Shown here piece after piece: positions 34,274 to 42,305 of a DNA stretch of 48,185 bases. Under the pieces are notes generated by a model. That model worked only from the letters and a program-made list of their open reading frames with translations, searched no databases and was not told the DNA's origin. Source of the DNA: Lachnospiraceae bacterium (lineage in GTDB: Bacteria > Bacillota > Clostridia > Lachnospirales > Lachnospiraceae). How positions within the stretch are numbered: position 1 is the stretch's first letter; each line of letters starts with the position of its first letter. Location of the stretch: assembly GCA_022799355.1 (NCBI GenBank), contig JAAWOG010000024.1:1-48185 (forward strand). The letters run 5' to 3'. A program made the position numbers and the translations under genes.

Positions 34274-35239
34274 CTATGCTCTGCGGGCACTCTTCTGACG
34301 GAAGTAGTCGATCAGCAGCGCGATAACAAGGATCAGACCGTAGACAACGTTCTGCCAGTTTGTGGAGATCCCCATCACCACCAGCGCATTTGTGATAACG
34401 GCAAACAGCATACACCCGAGAACGGAACCCACTATCGTCCCGGAGCCGCCTCTCATCGCCGTACCGCCTATGATGACGGAGGACATGATCGTCAACGAGG
34501 TTCCCGCACCCGCCGTGAGCTGTGCGCTGGAGAAGCGTGAACAGTACAGAATACCTGAAATAGCCCCGAAGATACCTACCAAAACGAAAAGTCCCGTGTG
34601 TATCCTCTTTACATTGATTCCGGCGAGGTTTGCCGCCTCGGTGTTTCCGCCCACGGCAAGAATCTTACGCCCGATCTTCATATGCTTCATGATGACATAT
34701 CCGATAACCGCCAGAATCAGGGCGTAGAGGACTGTGATCGTCACCTGTCCTGCCAGACGCGTCTGAGCAATTGCCTTAAAGGATCCGGAAATGCCGGGAA
34801 TCGGATTATTATTTGTGATAACGGCGGATATACCCTCCACGATATTGGACACCGCCAGTGTCGCGATAAAACCCGGCAACTGGAAATAATCCACCAAGAT
34901 CGCATTACACGCGCCGACTGCCGCTCCGACAAGAATGCCCAGCAAAAGCGCGACCGGCAGCGGCAGTCCGCTCGTCTCAGCCATCGCCGCGATAATGCCT
35001 CCCAGAGCAGTAGTCGCCGCGATTGACATATCCATTCGCCCGGATGCCATCAGCATTGTCAGCGGTACAGCCAGTATTGTTGTATAGCTTGTCGTCCTCA
35101 AAATATCAAACAGGTTATTGGCATTCAAAAAAGCCGGATTTACCAGAGAGGCAACAATGACCAGAATAATGAGGGGCAGCAGTGCACCCAACTCCTTTAC
35201 CTTCATAACATCACTGAGTGATAATTTTTTATTCTTCAT
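34274..35239 (-). CDS. Sugar ABC transporter permease (RbsC type)
   Basis: A 321-residue integral membrane protein with about eight to ten hydrophobic helices, matching the CUT2-class permeases. Characteristic parts are PLTMLMASGRMDMSIA near residue 60, where ribose permeases normally have G-G-I-D-L-S, and GGNTEAANLAGINVKRI in a cytoplasmic loop that docks the ATPase. AGGAGG precedes the ATG. It presumably moves a monosaccharide delivered by the lipoprotein encoded 80 nt upstream. Confidence 0.94.
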   Translation of the reverse strand: MKNKKLSLSDVMKVKELGALLPLIILVIVASLVNPAFLNANNLFDILRTTSYTTILAVPLTMLMASGRMDMSIAATTALGGIIAAMAETSGLPLPVALLLGILVGAAVGACNAILVDYFQLPGFIATLAVSNIVEGISAVITNNNPIPGISGSFKAIAQTRLAGQVTITVLYALILAVIGYVIMKHMKIGRKILAVGGNTEAANLAGINVKRIHTGLFVLVGIFGAISGILYCSRFSSAQLTAGAGTSLTIMSSVIIGGTAMRGGSGTIVGSVLGCMLFAVITNALVVMGISTNWQNVVYGLILVIALLIDYFRQKSARRA

Positions 35240-35272
35240 AGCAACGGATCTCCTCCTTAGGTGGTATGAATC

Positions 35273-35296
35273 GGGGACAAATTTGCATTTGTCCCC
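35273..35296 (-). other. 10-bp stem-loop after the binding-protein gene
   Basis: GGGGACAAAT (35273-35282) pairs perfectly with ATTTGTCCCC (35287-35296) around TTGC. It lies 23 nt after the binding-protein stop and has no T-run. Such stems usually protect the upstream message, raising binding-protein yield over the membrane parts. Confidence 0.65.
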
Positions 35297-35319
35297 TGTT
35301 TATTTTTCCTTTAACTTAT

Positions 35320-36387
35320 TTAATCAATATTGATGCCGTGTTCAGCCGCATATGCATCCACTTCCTCCGGCATTACCCAGATCTTCGGTGGGAAATTCTT
35401 ATACTCAAATTCCTCACCGTTGATGATCTGTTCCACAACGCCGCAGAGCTGCTCGCCACCCATGTACACTGTGTCCACAGAGGAAGTCGCACTCAGCGCA
35501 CCGCTCTTTACACGTCTCAGAGCATCCTCATCCAGAGAAAGCCCGCACGCGATCACCTGTCCCTGCAATCCATTTTCCTCAATATAGGAGGCCGCTCCGA
35601 CCGCACTGTACATATCACAACAGATGATTACATTTGTCTCAGGATGCGCGATAAACAATGCGCCGATAGCATCCTGTGCGGTAGCCGCGTTTGATTCGGA
35701 CTCCCCTTCGCCCAGTTCATTGACCGTACCGCTGTAATTTTCAGAAATACTGTCCAGGACTCCCGATTTTACCGTCTGCTGAGCTATATTGCTGGAGGCG
35801 ATTGACATACTGACATAGTTGATCTCTTCAAGCCCCTTTTCCGTGGCAAATTCTGCTATTTTTTCACCCTGCTGCTTCCCGGACTCATAGGAGTCGATGC
35901 CGACCTGCGCGACAACATATTCTTCGCCGGGATTATTGTTAAAATCAAGAACCAGAACGCCAGCATCCTTTGCACGATTCAGGAAATCTTCAAAAATGGA
36001 AATATCGACCATATTGGCCGCGATAACGTTGTATCCCTGGATCAGCGCCGTCTCCGCAAGATCAAGCACGCCCGCATCTCCCGTCTCCGCATCTGCGGGA
36101 GCCCAGTATACGCTCTCCCATCCTCTTGCCTCCGCCGCTTCCCCGAACCCCTGTTCTATATTCCCCCAGAAATTTCCGCCGGAGGTCTCCCCGATCAGCG
36201 CGATCTTTACATCTGTAATCCCTGTATAGTCTGCCCCTGCAGCGGCAGATGTCTTCGGCTCCGCAGACACCTCTTCTCCTTCCGCCGCCGGAACCTCAGT
36301 TGCCGTACCGGAACCTGATCCACATGCGGCAAGAGCGGATACCATAACTGTTGCCAACAATAATGCTGTAATTTTTTTGAATTTCAT
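35320..36387 (-). CDS. Sugar ABC transporter substrate-binding lipoprotein
   Basis: A 355-residue lipoprotein: a basic start, hydrophobic stretch ITALLLATVMVSALAAC with lipobox LAAC, then a low-complexity linker and a type I periplasmic-binding fold (VKIALIGETSGGNFWGNIEQGF, IAANMVDISIFEDFLNRA, EDALRRVKSGALSATSSVDT). It belongs to the ribose/galactose-type binding protein group and feeds the permease/ATPase encoded next. An upstream promoter, two palindromes and a divergent LacI gene indicate substrate-induced expression. The ligand cannot be read from sequence; the downstream GH43, nucleoside hydrolase and transketolase genes suggest a pentose or pentoside. Confidence 0.94.
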   Translation of the reverse strand: MKFKKITALLLATVMVSALAACGSGSGTATEVPAAEGEEVSAEPKTSAAAGADYTGITDVKIALIGETSGGNFWGNIEQGFGEAAEARGWESVYWAPADAETGDAGVLDLAETALIQGYNVIAANMVDISIFEDFLNRAKDAGVLVLDFNNNPGEEYVVAQVGIDSYESGKQQGEKIAEFATEKGLEEINYVSMSIASSNIAQQTVKSGVLDSISENYSGTVNELGEGESESNAATAQDAIGALFIAHPETNVIICCDMYSAVGAASYIEENGLQGQVIACGLSLDEDALRRVKSGALSATSSVDTVYMGGEQLCGVVEQIINGEEFEYKNFPPKIWVMPEEVDAYAAEHGINID

Positions 36388-36421
36388 TTTTCTCTCCTTT
36401 TCTTTTTGTGTAATTTTGTTT

Positions 36422-36440
36422 CATATTTTGTGAAAATATG
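36422..36440. promoter_or_regulatory. 19-bp perfect palindrome in the leader of the sugar operon
   Basis: CATATTTT-GTG-AAAATATG. The core nonamer TTGTGAAAA is repeated at 36667-36675, and in reverse at 36556-36564. The three sites are about 130 and 109 bp apart (centres 36431, 36561, 36670), as expected for a LacI-family repressor using looping. In RNA it would also form a stem-loop. Confidence 0.55.
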
Positions 36441-36493
36441 ATTCATAATTTTCCTGTTTCCGCATCCGGAAAATCATTTATCGCTCTGGTTAA

Positions 36494-36522
36494 ACTATAA
36501 CTCCACAAAATTAAATAGTCAA
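36494..36522 (-). promoter_or_regulatory. Promoter of the sugar transporter operon
   Basis: TTGACT (36517-36522), 17 bp, TATAGT (36494-36499) on the minus strand, giving a leader of about 100 nt that includes a 6-bp hairpin (36457-36472) and the 19-bp palindrome. The operators flank the promoter on both sides. Confidence 0.7.
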
Positions 36523-36534
36523 TACAAATGTATG

Positions 36535-36550
36535 CAAATATTGATATTTG
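36535..36550. promoter_or_regulatory. 16-bp palindrome upstream of the sugar operon promoter
   Basis: CAAATAT-TG-ATATTTG, perfect 7-bp arms, lies 12 bp upstream of the -35. It differs from the TTGTGAAAA sites, so it may bind another regulator or simply reflect the A/T-rich DNA here. Confidence 0.4.
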
Positions 36551-36715
36551 TCGAGTTTTCACAATTTTTGCAGTTTGTTTTTGTCTATTTTTCAATATTT
36601 CATTTTTATATCCCCAGCAGTCAGATTGTGTGTAAATATTTTTCATATTTCTTTACTCTTAATATATTGTGAAAATTATCATAAAAAATTACACAAAAAA
36701 TTTACATATAAACAA

Positions 36716-36744
36716 TGGAAATAAATGAAAAAGCATTGTATGAT
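36716..36744 (+). promoter_or_regulatory. Weak candidate promoter of the lacI-type gene
   Basis: TGGAAA (36716-36721), 17 bp, TATGAT (36739-36744). It is followed by a hairpin with stem TGCGGA/TCCGCA (36776-36796) in the leader. Part of the A/T-rich 439-nt divergent control region; the rest shows only scattered AT tracts. Confidence 0.35.
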
Positions 36745-36826
36745 AGATAATATACAAGTTTTCGCACCAAAACTTTGCGGAGTTTCGTTGTCCGCACTGT
36801 ACACTCACCGAAAGGCATGATCTCTG

Positions 36827-37825
36827 ATGAAGAAAGTAAAATTAACAGATGTGGCAAAGGTCGCCGGCGTATCGACGGCAACGGTATCGAGAGTATTGAA
36901 CAACAGCGGATATGTTTCGAATGAAGTCCGTTCATCCGTCTGGAACGCGGTCAGAACCACCGGCTATGGCAGTATCTCCAGGAACGATCTTTCCGATAAA
37001 TTGAATTTTGTAGGCGTCATCCTGAAAAAACTGCCGGTCAACATGTTTTTTGAATCTATAAACTACGCCCTGCAAAATGAACTCGAGAAAGCAGATATGC
37101 AACCTGTCACCGTTTTCTGCGACCATGTAAACAATGAATCCGTGATGGAACGGGCAAAAAAATTTCTGGATTACCCTGTCCGGGGCCTCATCATCAGCGG
37201 TTTCGAGGATGACACCCTGACGAGAGAAGTCCGCAGTCTCCTGTCCGGACGCGGAATACCTGTGGTGTTTGTAGAGCGCCTTGCTGACAGCCAGGGATTT
37301 AACCGCATCTGCGTGGACAACACCCGCGGCGGGTATCTCGCCGCAAGGCATCTCATCGAAAAGGGGCATAAAAAAATAGTCTATATCAGCCGTGGAAAGA
37401 CAGACTATCATGCAGGCAGTTATCGTCTGGAAGGGTTTATGAAAGCTATCCGGGAAGAAAAACACCCCCCTGAATACCTGATAAAGACCTGCTCCTCTCC
37501 CGATGTGGAGGAGGGATACCGGGCGCTGCAGGAAGCGGAACGGGAACTGCCCGGCTTCACAGGCGTGCAGGCATGGTATGACGGTTATGTGATGGGCGCG
37601 CTTCAATATTTATATGAAAAAAATCTGAGAGTTCCGGATGACGTCGAGGTCATAGGACATGACGGCACTTATTCCGCCCTCCTTGCCCCTCCTGTCAGCA
37701 GTGTATGTCTTCCTTTTGAGGAGATGGCAGCAGCCGCCGTAAATGTGATTGTGGAATGGCAGGATGAATCCGTTGAACATTTTGTCAAAAGCGTCTATCT
37801 CGAGCCGAAGCTTATACTGCGTTAA
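36827..37825 (+). CDS. LacI-family transcriptional regulator
   Basis: A 332-residue regulator. The start MKKVKLTDVAKVAGVSTATVSRVLNN is a textbook LacI helix-turn-helix with hinge; the remainder is a periplasmic-binding-like effector domain with VFVERLADSQGFNRICVDNTRGGYLAARHLIEKGHKK, typical of sugar-responsive members. AAAGG is 11 nt upstream of the ATG, a loose placement. It is divergent from the sugar operon and most likely represses it through the palindromic sites between them, releasing DNA when the sugar or its phosphate binds. A strong bidirectional terminator follows the gene. Confidence 0.94.
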   Translation: MKKVKLTDVAKVAGVSTATVSRVLNNSGYVSNEVRSSVWNAVRTTGYGSISRNDLSDKLNFVGVILKKLPVNMFFESINYALQNELEKADMQPVTVFCDHVNNESVMERAKKFLDYPVRGLIISGFEDDTLTREVRSLLSGRGIPVVFVERLADSQGFNRICVDNTRGGYLAARHLIEKGHKKIVYISRGKTDYHAGSYRLEGFMKAIREEKHPPEYLIKTCSSPDVEEGYRALQEAERELPGFTGVQAWYDGYVMGALQYLYEKNLRVPDDVEVIGHDGTYSALLAPPVSSVCLPFEEMAAAAVNVIVEWQDESVEHFVKSVYLEPKLILR

Positions 37826-37828
37826 AAG

Positions 37829-37870
37829 CAGAAAAAATAAGCTCTCCTCTCGGTGGGCTTATTTTTTCTG
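37829..37870 (+). terminator. Terminator after the LacI-type gene
   Basis: CAGAAAAAATAAGC (37829-37842) and GCTTATTTTTTCTG (37857-37870) form a 14-bp perfect stem with an A-tract/T-tract, four bases after the stop. It can work on both strands, separating lacI from pyrF. Confidence 0.85.
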
Positions 37871-37900
37871 TTCCTGTTTGGTTAATCTCCCTGAATATAA

Positions 37901-37928
37901 CAAAAAGTGTCCTCCTGTCTTTACAGGA
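37901..37928 (-). terminator. Probable terminator of pyrF
   Basis: TCCTGT and ACAGGA (37913-37918 with 37923-37928) form a 6-bp stem, followed six bases later on the minus strand by TTTTTG. The stem is short but is placed 25 nt after the pyrF stop. Confidence 0.45.
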
Positions 37929-37952
37929 AACAGTATTATTTTCTTTACACCT

Positions 37953-38879
37953 CTATCCATTATGAAGTGCCTGCCCGATATCCGCTTTCATATCCAGCAC
38001 GGCCGCCCTGGACGCCTCCCCGAAGTGCTCCGCGCCGAACTTCTCATACTTCTCCTGCTGCCATGCGGCAATGATGCCCCTTGAAGAATTTACAATGGCT
38101 CCCAGGCCGTCCTCGTTGAAGAAGTGCACAAGATCCGCTCCTTTTCCGCCCTGTGCCCCGTACCCCGGCACCAGAATATAAGCTTTCGGCATAACTTTTC
38201 TGAGGATCTTCCCCATCTCGGGATAGGTCGCTCCCACCACTGCGCCCACATAGCTGTAGGAATCGCCCATATGCTCCGCGCCCCACTCGGCAACCTTCTC
38301 GCCCACATGCTCATAGAGCGGCCTGCCGTCGATCAGCCTGTCCTGAAATTCCCCGCTGCTGGGATTTGAGGTTTTCACCAGCACAAAGATTCCTTTGTTC
38401 TCCTCCTGACATACTTTAATAAAAGGCTTTATGCCATCCGAGCCAAGGTAGGGATTCACGGTGGCAAAATCCTCATCAAAAGCCGATATCCTGTTAGCTC
38501 CCACCGTCACTTTCCCCAGATGCGCCGCCGCATAGGCAGCGGAAGTGGAACCGATATCTCCTCTTTTCACATCCCCTATGACTATCAGATCTTTCTCCTT
38601 ACAATATTTCACCGTCTTCTCAAAGGCATGAAGCCCTGCCACGCCAAACTGCTCATACATGGCGATCTGCGGCTTTACGGCGGGAATCAGATCACAGGTA
38701 TGATCCACGATCTCCTTATTGAACTGCCAGATGGCTTCCGCCGCCCCCTCCGGTGTCTCCCCGTATTCGGTAAAAGCCTTCGCCAGAATCTGCTCCGGGA
38801 TATAGCTTAACATGGGATCAAGCCCAACCACGATGGGCGCTCCCGTCTCTTTGATTTTACTTACCAGTTTGTTGATCAT
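37953..38879 (-). CDS. pyrF: Orotidine 5'-phosphate decarboxylase (type 2)
   Basis: A 308-residue PyrF of the longer type 2 subfamily. The catalytic D-x-K-x-x-D motif is in VIGDVKRGDIGSTSAAYA; IVVGLDPM opens the barrel and YILVPGYGAQGGKG is near the phosphate site. The enzyme decarboxylates OMP to UMP. GGGAG precedes the ATG. It is distant from pyrE in this genome segment, follows a TPR lipoprotein gene by 74 nt on the same strand, and ends at its own terminator. Confidence 0.97.
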   Translation of the reverse strand: MINKLVSKIKETGAPIVVGLDPMLSYIPEQILAKAFTEYGETPEGAAEAIWQFNKEIVDHTCDLIPAVKPQIAMYEQFGVAGLHAFEKTVKYCKEKDLIVIGDVKRGDIGSTSAAYAAAHLGKVTVGANRISAFDEDFATVNPYLGSDGIKPFIKVCQEENKGIFVLVKTSNPSSGEFQDRLIDGRPLYEHVGEKVAEWGAEHMGDSYSYVGAVVGATYPEMGKILRKVMPKAYILVPGYGAQGGKGADLVHFFNEDGLGAIVNSSRGIIAAWQQEKYEKFGAEHFGEASRAAVLDMKADIGQALHNG

Positions 38880-38953
38880 CTTTTCTCTCCCTTTTCTCTT
38901 ACTGATTCATTAACCGCCTTATCCGAAACAAAAGTTCCTGTTCCCTCACCATC

Positions 38954-40024
38954 CTACCTCGAGCGCAGAAACTCATATTCCCTCGCCGCCGTCTCATCGT
39001 CCGGATAGACCTGCATATATGTGCTCATCAGTTCCGCCGCCTTCTTAAAGTTCCCCTGTTTCTCATACACCACGATCTGGTTAAAAGACAGCGTCTGCCG
39101 AAGGGCGGTATCCTCCAGGGCAAGTCCCGCCTGCAGCGCCGAAAGCGCCGCCTCATAATCCTCAAGCTGCAGATAGCACAGGGCAAGCTGATTATAGATC
39201 AGAGCGCTCTCCCCCTGATCCTGGAGATAAGCGGTATAGACGCTTGCCGCATAATGATACTCCCCGAGATTTTCCCAGGTCTTGCCCAGATAATAAGTCG
39301 CCTGAGCATCCCCCGCATCCCTCGCCTGTTCCAGAAAATTCCGCGCCGACTCAAAATCCTCCAGGTAAAAATAAATCCGCCCCTTATCGTAATTGCTCAT
39401 ATCCTTAGGCGCCTCTTTGATCGCCTTCTCCAGATAGGCCGCTCCCATCTCCTTATAGCCGGTCTCGTCCATCACCTTATAAATTTCCACAAGCTGGTCA
39501 TAGTCGCCCGGGGCAAGGGCTATTGCCTTATCAAAATCCGGCTTTGCCAGCTCATAGTTTCCCATCCTGATCTGCACGATGCCCCGCATAAAATAGGCAT
39601 CTCTCTCCTCCGGTTTCAGCGCCAGAATCGCGTCATATACCTGCTTCGCCTCCTGCTGCCGCCCCGCTTTATAATAGGCGGCGGCAAGATAATAATTCAC
39701 ATCATAGTCCATATCCTCCGGTATACAGCTTCCGGATGACAAACATTTTTCCAGTGCCGCCGCTGCCTCCTCATACTTTGTCAGCCCCAGATTTGCAAGC
39801 CCCTGTCCCCGGAAGATCAGCCTTTTATCCTCCCCAGACACAAGCGCCTGATCAAAACAGGCCAGCGCATCCTCATAGCGCAGTTCCCCGATCGCCGCCA
39901 TGCCCTCGTCTATATGTGAAACCTTCTGATCGCCGCCGCATCCCGTGCAGACCATCCCCGCACAGAAAACCGCAAACACCGCCCCTTTTATCCCGATCTT
40001 TCTTCTCATCCGCCGTACCGTCAT
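38954..40024 (-). CDS. Tetratricopeptide-repeat lipoprotein
   Basis: A 356-residue protein with an N-terminal signal (basic start, GAVFAVFCAGMVCTGC) and a cysteine that could be lipidated, although the -3 position is Cys rather than the usual Leu. An internal Met (residue 6) after GGCGG is an equally good start. About eight TPR units follow, e.g. ALACFDQALVSGEDKRLIFRG, YFMRGIVQIRMGNYELAKPDFDKAI, YNQLALCYLQLEDYEAALSALQ. TPR arrays hold protein partners together, here outside the membrane. No enzyme domain is visible. It sits between a small helix-hairpin-helix gene and pyrF. Confidence 0.88.
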   Translation of the reverse strand: MTVRRMRRKIGIKGAVFAVFCAGMVCTGCGGDQKVSHIDEGMAAIGELRYEDALACFDQALVSGEDKRLIFRGQGLANLGLTKYEEAAAALEKCLSSGSCIPEDMDYDVNYYLAAAYYKAGRQQEAKQVYDAILALKPEERDAYFMRGIVQIRMGNYELAKPDFDKAIALAPGDYDQLVEIYKVMDETGYKEMGAAYLEKAIKEAPKDMSNYDKGRIYFYLEDFESARNFLEQARDAGDAQATYYLGKTWENLGEYHYAASVYTAYLQDQGESALIYNQLALCYLQLEDYEAALSALQAGLALEDTALRQTLSFNQIVVYEKQGNFKKAAELMSTYMQVYPDDETAAREYEFLRSR

Positions 40025-40109
40025 CTATACTCAGCCATATCAACCGCCGACAGGCCTTTCCGTCTCCATCCTATCATAAATTCTTTTTCCACTCCAAATC
40101 CTTCTTCTC

Positions 40110-40138
40110 AGTATAGCAAAGTCTCCGGTATTTTTCCA
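40110..40138 (-). promoter_or_regulatory. Candidate promoter of the TPR lipoprotein gene
   Basis: TGGAAA (40133-40138), 17 bp, and TATACT (40110-40115) with a preceding TGC (extended -10) on the minus strand, about 85 nt before the start. It could also feed pyrF. Confidence 0.5.
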
Positions 40139-40167
40139 TGAAAAAATTGCTGCTCTCATCCTTCCCG

Positions 40168-40413
40168 CTAATCTTTCCAATACCACCATTTCAATTTTTC
40201 GGGCTCATGCTGCTCATGTTCCGCGTAATACACCGCACAGCGGAACACATAGAGAACACACCTGTCATCCTTAAAGCCTTTATACAGGCTGTCCATCTCA
40301 TACAGCACCTCCGGATCTTTCCCTTTCAGATCCGCAATGCTGTGGATTCCGATATTCTGCAGGTGCCGCTCCATATTATCGCCTATTCCCGGTATTTTTT
40401 TCAGATCGCTCAA
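40168..40413 (-). CDS. Small helix-hairpin-helix protein, Cdd1/pathogenicity-locus family
   Basis: An 81-residue protein starting at a TTG at 40413, with GGGGGG and GGGAAG just upstream. It opens with LKKIPGIGDNMERHLQNIGI, a helix-hairpin-helix of the kind that contacts DNA backbone, followed by DLKGKDPEVLYEMDSLYKG and DRCVLYVFRCAVYYAE. This order fits the Cdd1 (PF11731) family, whose cellular role is not established. It ends with WKD and lies on the minus strand upstream of the TPR gene, with the promoter of that gene between them. Confidence 0.82.
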   Translation of the reverse strand: MSDLKKIPGIGDNMERHLQNIGIHSIADLKGKDPEVLYEMDSLYKGFKDDRCVLYVFRCAVYYAEHEQHEPEKLKWWYWKD

Positions 40414-40497
40414 CTTCCCGCCCCCCTGACAAACATTATACCATAAATTAATTCTTATTTTCTAAAATTTTTATAGTTACTGTTATGAAAATCCGTA

Positions 40498-40503
40498 TAT
40501 AAT
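40498..40503 (+). promoter_or_regulatory. -10 element before the choloylglycine hydrolase gene
   Basis: A perfect TATAAT at 40498-40503 without a clear -35 at 16-18 bp. It is about 58 nt from the start codon, with GGAAAGGA as the ribosome site. The A/T-rich stretch 40440-40500 may supply UP-type contacts. Confidence 0.5.
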
Positions 40504-40560
40504 AGTAATAGCCTGATTCAGTACTATGCACCCTGCTGCAAAATCCGGAAAGGAACTATC

Positions 40561-41535
40561 ATGTGTACCTGCATTGATTTTAAAACAAAAGACCACTATT
40601 TCGGGCGGAATTTAGACCTGGAATACCGATTTAACGAAAAAGTGATTATTACGCCGAGAAACTACCCGTTTGAACTGAAAAACGGTTCCGCGATCCGCAC
40701 GAAATATGCGATGATCGGCATGGCATCCATCAAAGACAGCTATCCCCTCTATGCGGAAGCAACCAATGAGAAGGGGCTTTCCATGGCCGGTCTGTATTTT
40801 CCGAAAAATGCCCATTTCTGTTCCGAACATAAAGATAAATTCAACCTATGCCCCTATGAACTGATTCCGTATTTTCTGGGGCTTTATGCTACGATCGCGG
40901 AACTCCGTGATATTCTCCTGAACCTGAATATCACGGATATTCCACTGACACCGGATCTGCCGGTGGCACAACTTCACTGGATGATCAGCGATGATACCGA
41001 ATGCATTATTGTGGAGCAGATGCAGGACGGGCTGAAAATCTATGACAATCCCATGGGCATCCTGACCAACAATCCTCCCTTCGGTTTTCATCTGGCGAAC
41101 CTCAACAATTATATGAACCTGACACCCGACTGTCCGAAAAACAGATTTTCATCCAGACTTGACCTGCAGCAGTACGGTATGGGCATGGGCGCTATCGGTC
41201 TGCCCGGCGATACCTCACCCGCCTCCCGCTTTGTAAGGGCATCCTTCACCAAATTCAACTCCGTCTGTGAGGACGATGAGGAAAGTTCCGTCACACAGTT
41301 TTTTCATATACTGGATTCCGTATCGGTCGTAAAGGGGACAACGCTGACAAAGGAAGGCCTTCTTGACCTTACCACCTACTCCTGCTGCATCAATACCACC
41401 AGGGGTATCTACTATTATAAAACCTACAACAATAACCAGATCACTGCGATCCGCATGACAAGACGGGAAAAGTGCAGAAAAACGCTGTGCATCCATGAAC
41501 TCATCGATACACAGCAGATACGGTATATAAACTGA
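40561..41535 (+). CDS. Choloylglycine hydrolase family protein (bile salt hydrolase/penicillin V acylase type)
   Basis: A 324-residue N-terminal nucleophile hydrolase. Cys2 becomes the nucleophile after Met removal; R16 and D19 (YFGRNLDLE) match the conserved Arg and Asp of bile salt hydrolases. TNEKGLSMAGLYFP, the TNNPPF Asn and LPGDTSPASRFVRASF with its conserved Arg complete the usual active site. In gut bacteria such enzymes deconjugate glycine- or taurine-linked bile acids; some relatives prefer penicillin V or N-acyl homoserine lactones. No signal peptide. It is in front of a Bce-type regulatory pair, which starts 92 nt later on the same strand. Confidence 0.93.
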   Translation: MCTCIDFKTKDHYFGRNLDLEYRFNEKVIITPRNYPFELKNGSAIRTKYAMIGMASIKDSYPLYAEATNEKGLSMAGLYFPKNAHFCSEHKDKFNLCPYELIPYFLGLYATIAELRDILLNLNITDIPLTPDLPVAQLHWMISDDTECIIVEQMQDGLKIYDNPMGILTNNPPFGFHLANLNNYMNLTPDCPKNRFSSRLDLQQYGMGMGAIGLPGDTSPASRFVRASFTKFNSVCEDDEESSVTQFFHILDSVSVVKGTTLTKEGLLDLTTYSCCINTTRGIYYYKTYNNNQITAIRMTRREKCRKTLCIHELIDTQQIRYIN

Positions 41536-41627
41536 TTCCGCCTTATTGGCACAAGACCGGTCGGATCGGAACCTTTTATCTTCTTCCCGTCCGGCCGCAG
41601 TTTACGAAAGGACAAAAAAGACAAACT

Positions 41628-42305
41628 ATGCCTTATAAAATTTTACTTGCAGAGGACGATCCGCGCCTTCGGGACGAACTGAAAATCCTGTTGGAAAATG
41701 CCTTGTATCAGGTGATCGCGCCCGATGCTTTTGATCTGATCCCCCAGGCCGCGGTCACTGAAAAAGCGGATCTTGTGCTGCTCGATATCAATCTTGGGGA
41801 TCACTCCGGCTTTGATATCTGTACCCGTATCCGCACACAGACGGACATTCCGGTTATTTTCCTGACCTGTCGCAGCGATTCCATGGACGAGCTGACCGGC
41901 ATGTTAAAAGGAGCCGACGATTATATCACCAAACCCCTCCGGCCTCCCCTGTTACTTGCCAGAATCGCCGCCGTATTAAAGCGTACCGCAAAAGCTTCCG
42001 AAAGCCGGACTCTTACGCAGTTTTCCCATAAAAACGCAACCCTCGATACCGCCGCCTGCCGTCTGTATTTTAATGGGCAGACCGCAGAACTGACAAAAAC
42101 CGAAATGAAGATCCTGCACCTTCTGTTTACCCACGCAGGCGCCTTTGTCCCGCGGGAGGATCTGATCGAGTACCTCTGGGAAAACCATATCTTTCTGGAT
42201 GACAACACCTTAAGCGTCCATGTCACAAGGCTCCGGGACAAGTTAAGGTCCGTTCAGCTTAACGATTTTATTGAGACAAAGAGAGGAGTAGGGTACCGTA
42301 TATGA
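41628..42305 (+). CDS. OmpR-family response regulator (BceR-like)
   Basis: A 225-residue regulator: receiver domain with acidic E9/D10/D11, phosphoacceptor D53 in LVLLDINLGDHSGF, T/S and K near residues 82 and 103, then an OmpR-type winged helix (residues about 130-225) with LTKTEMKILHLLFTHAGAFVPREDLIEYLW and TLSVHVTRLRDKL. The stop overlaps the next ATG by 4 nt (ATGA). It should receive phosphate from the adjacent kinase and activate the downstream transporter genes, as BceR does in Bacillus. It is separated from the hydrolase gene by 92 nt without a terminator. Confidence 0.95.
   Translation: MPYKILLAEDDPRLRDELKILLENALYQVIAPDAFDLIPQAAVTEKADLVLLDINLGDHSGFDICTRIRTQTDIPVIFLTCRSDSMDELTGMLKGADDYITKPLRPPLLLARIAAVLKRTAKASESRTLTQFSHKNATLDTAACRLYFNGQTAELTKTEMKILHLLFTHAGAFVPREDLIEYLWENHIFLDDNTLSVHVTRLRDKLRSVQLNDFIETKRGVGYRI

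Noticed and set aside
36422-36440. CcpA catabolite response element in the sugar operon leader
   Set aside because: The palindrome has a GTG centre and long A/T arms, not the central CG and flanking pattern of cre sites.
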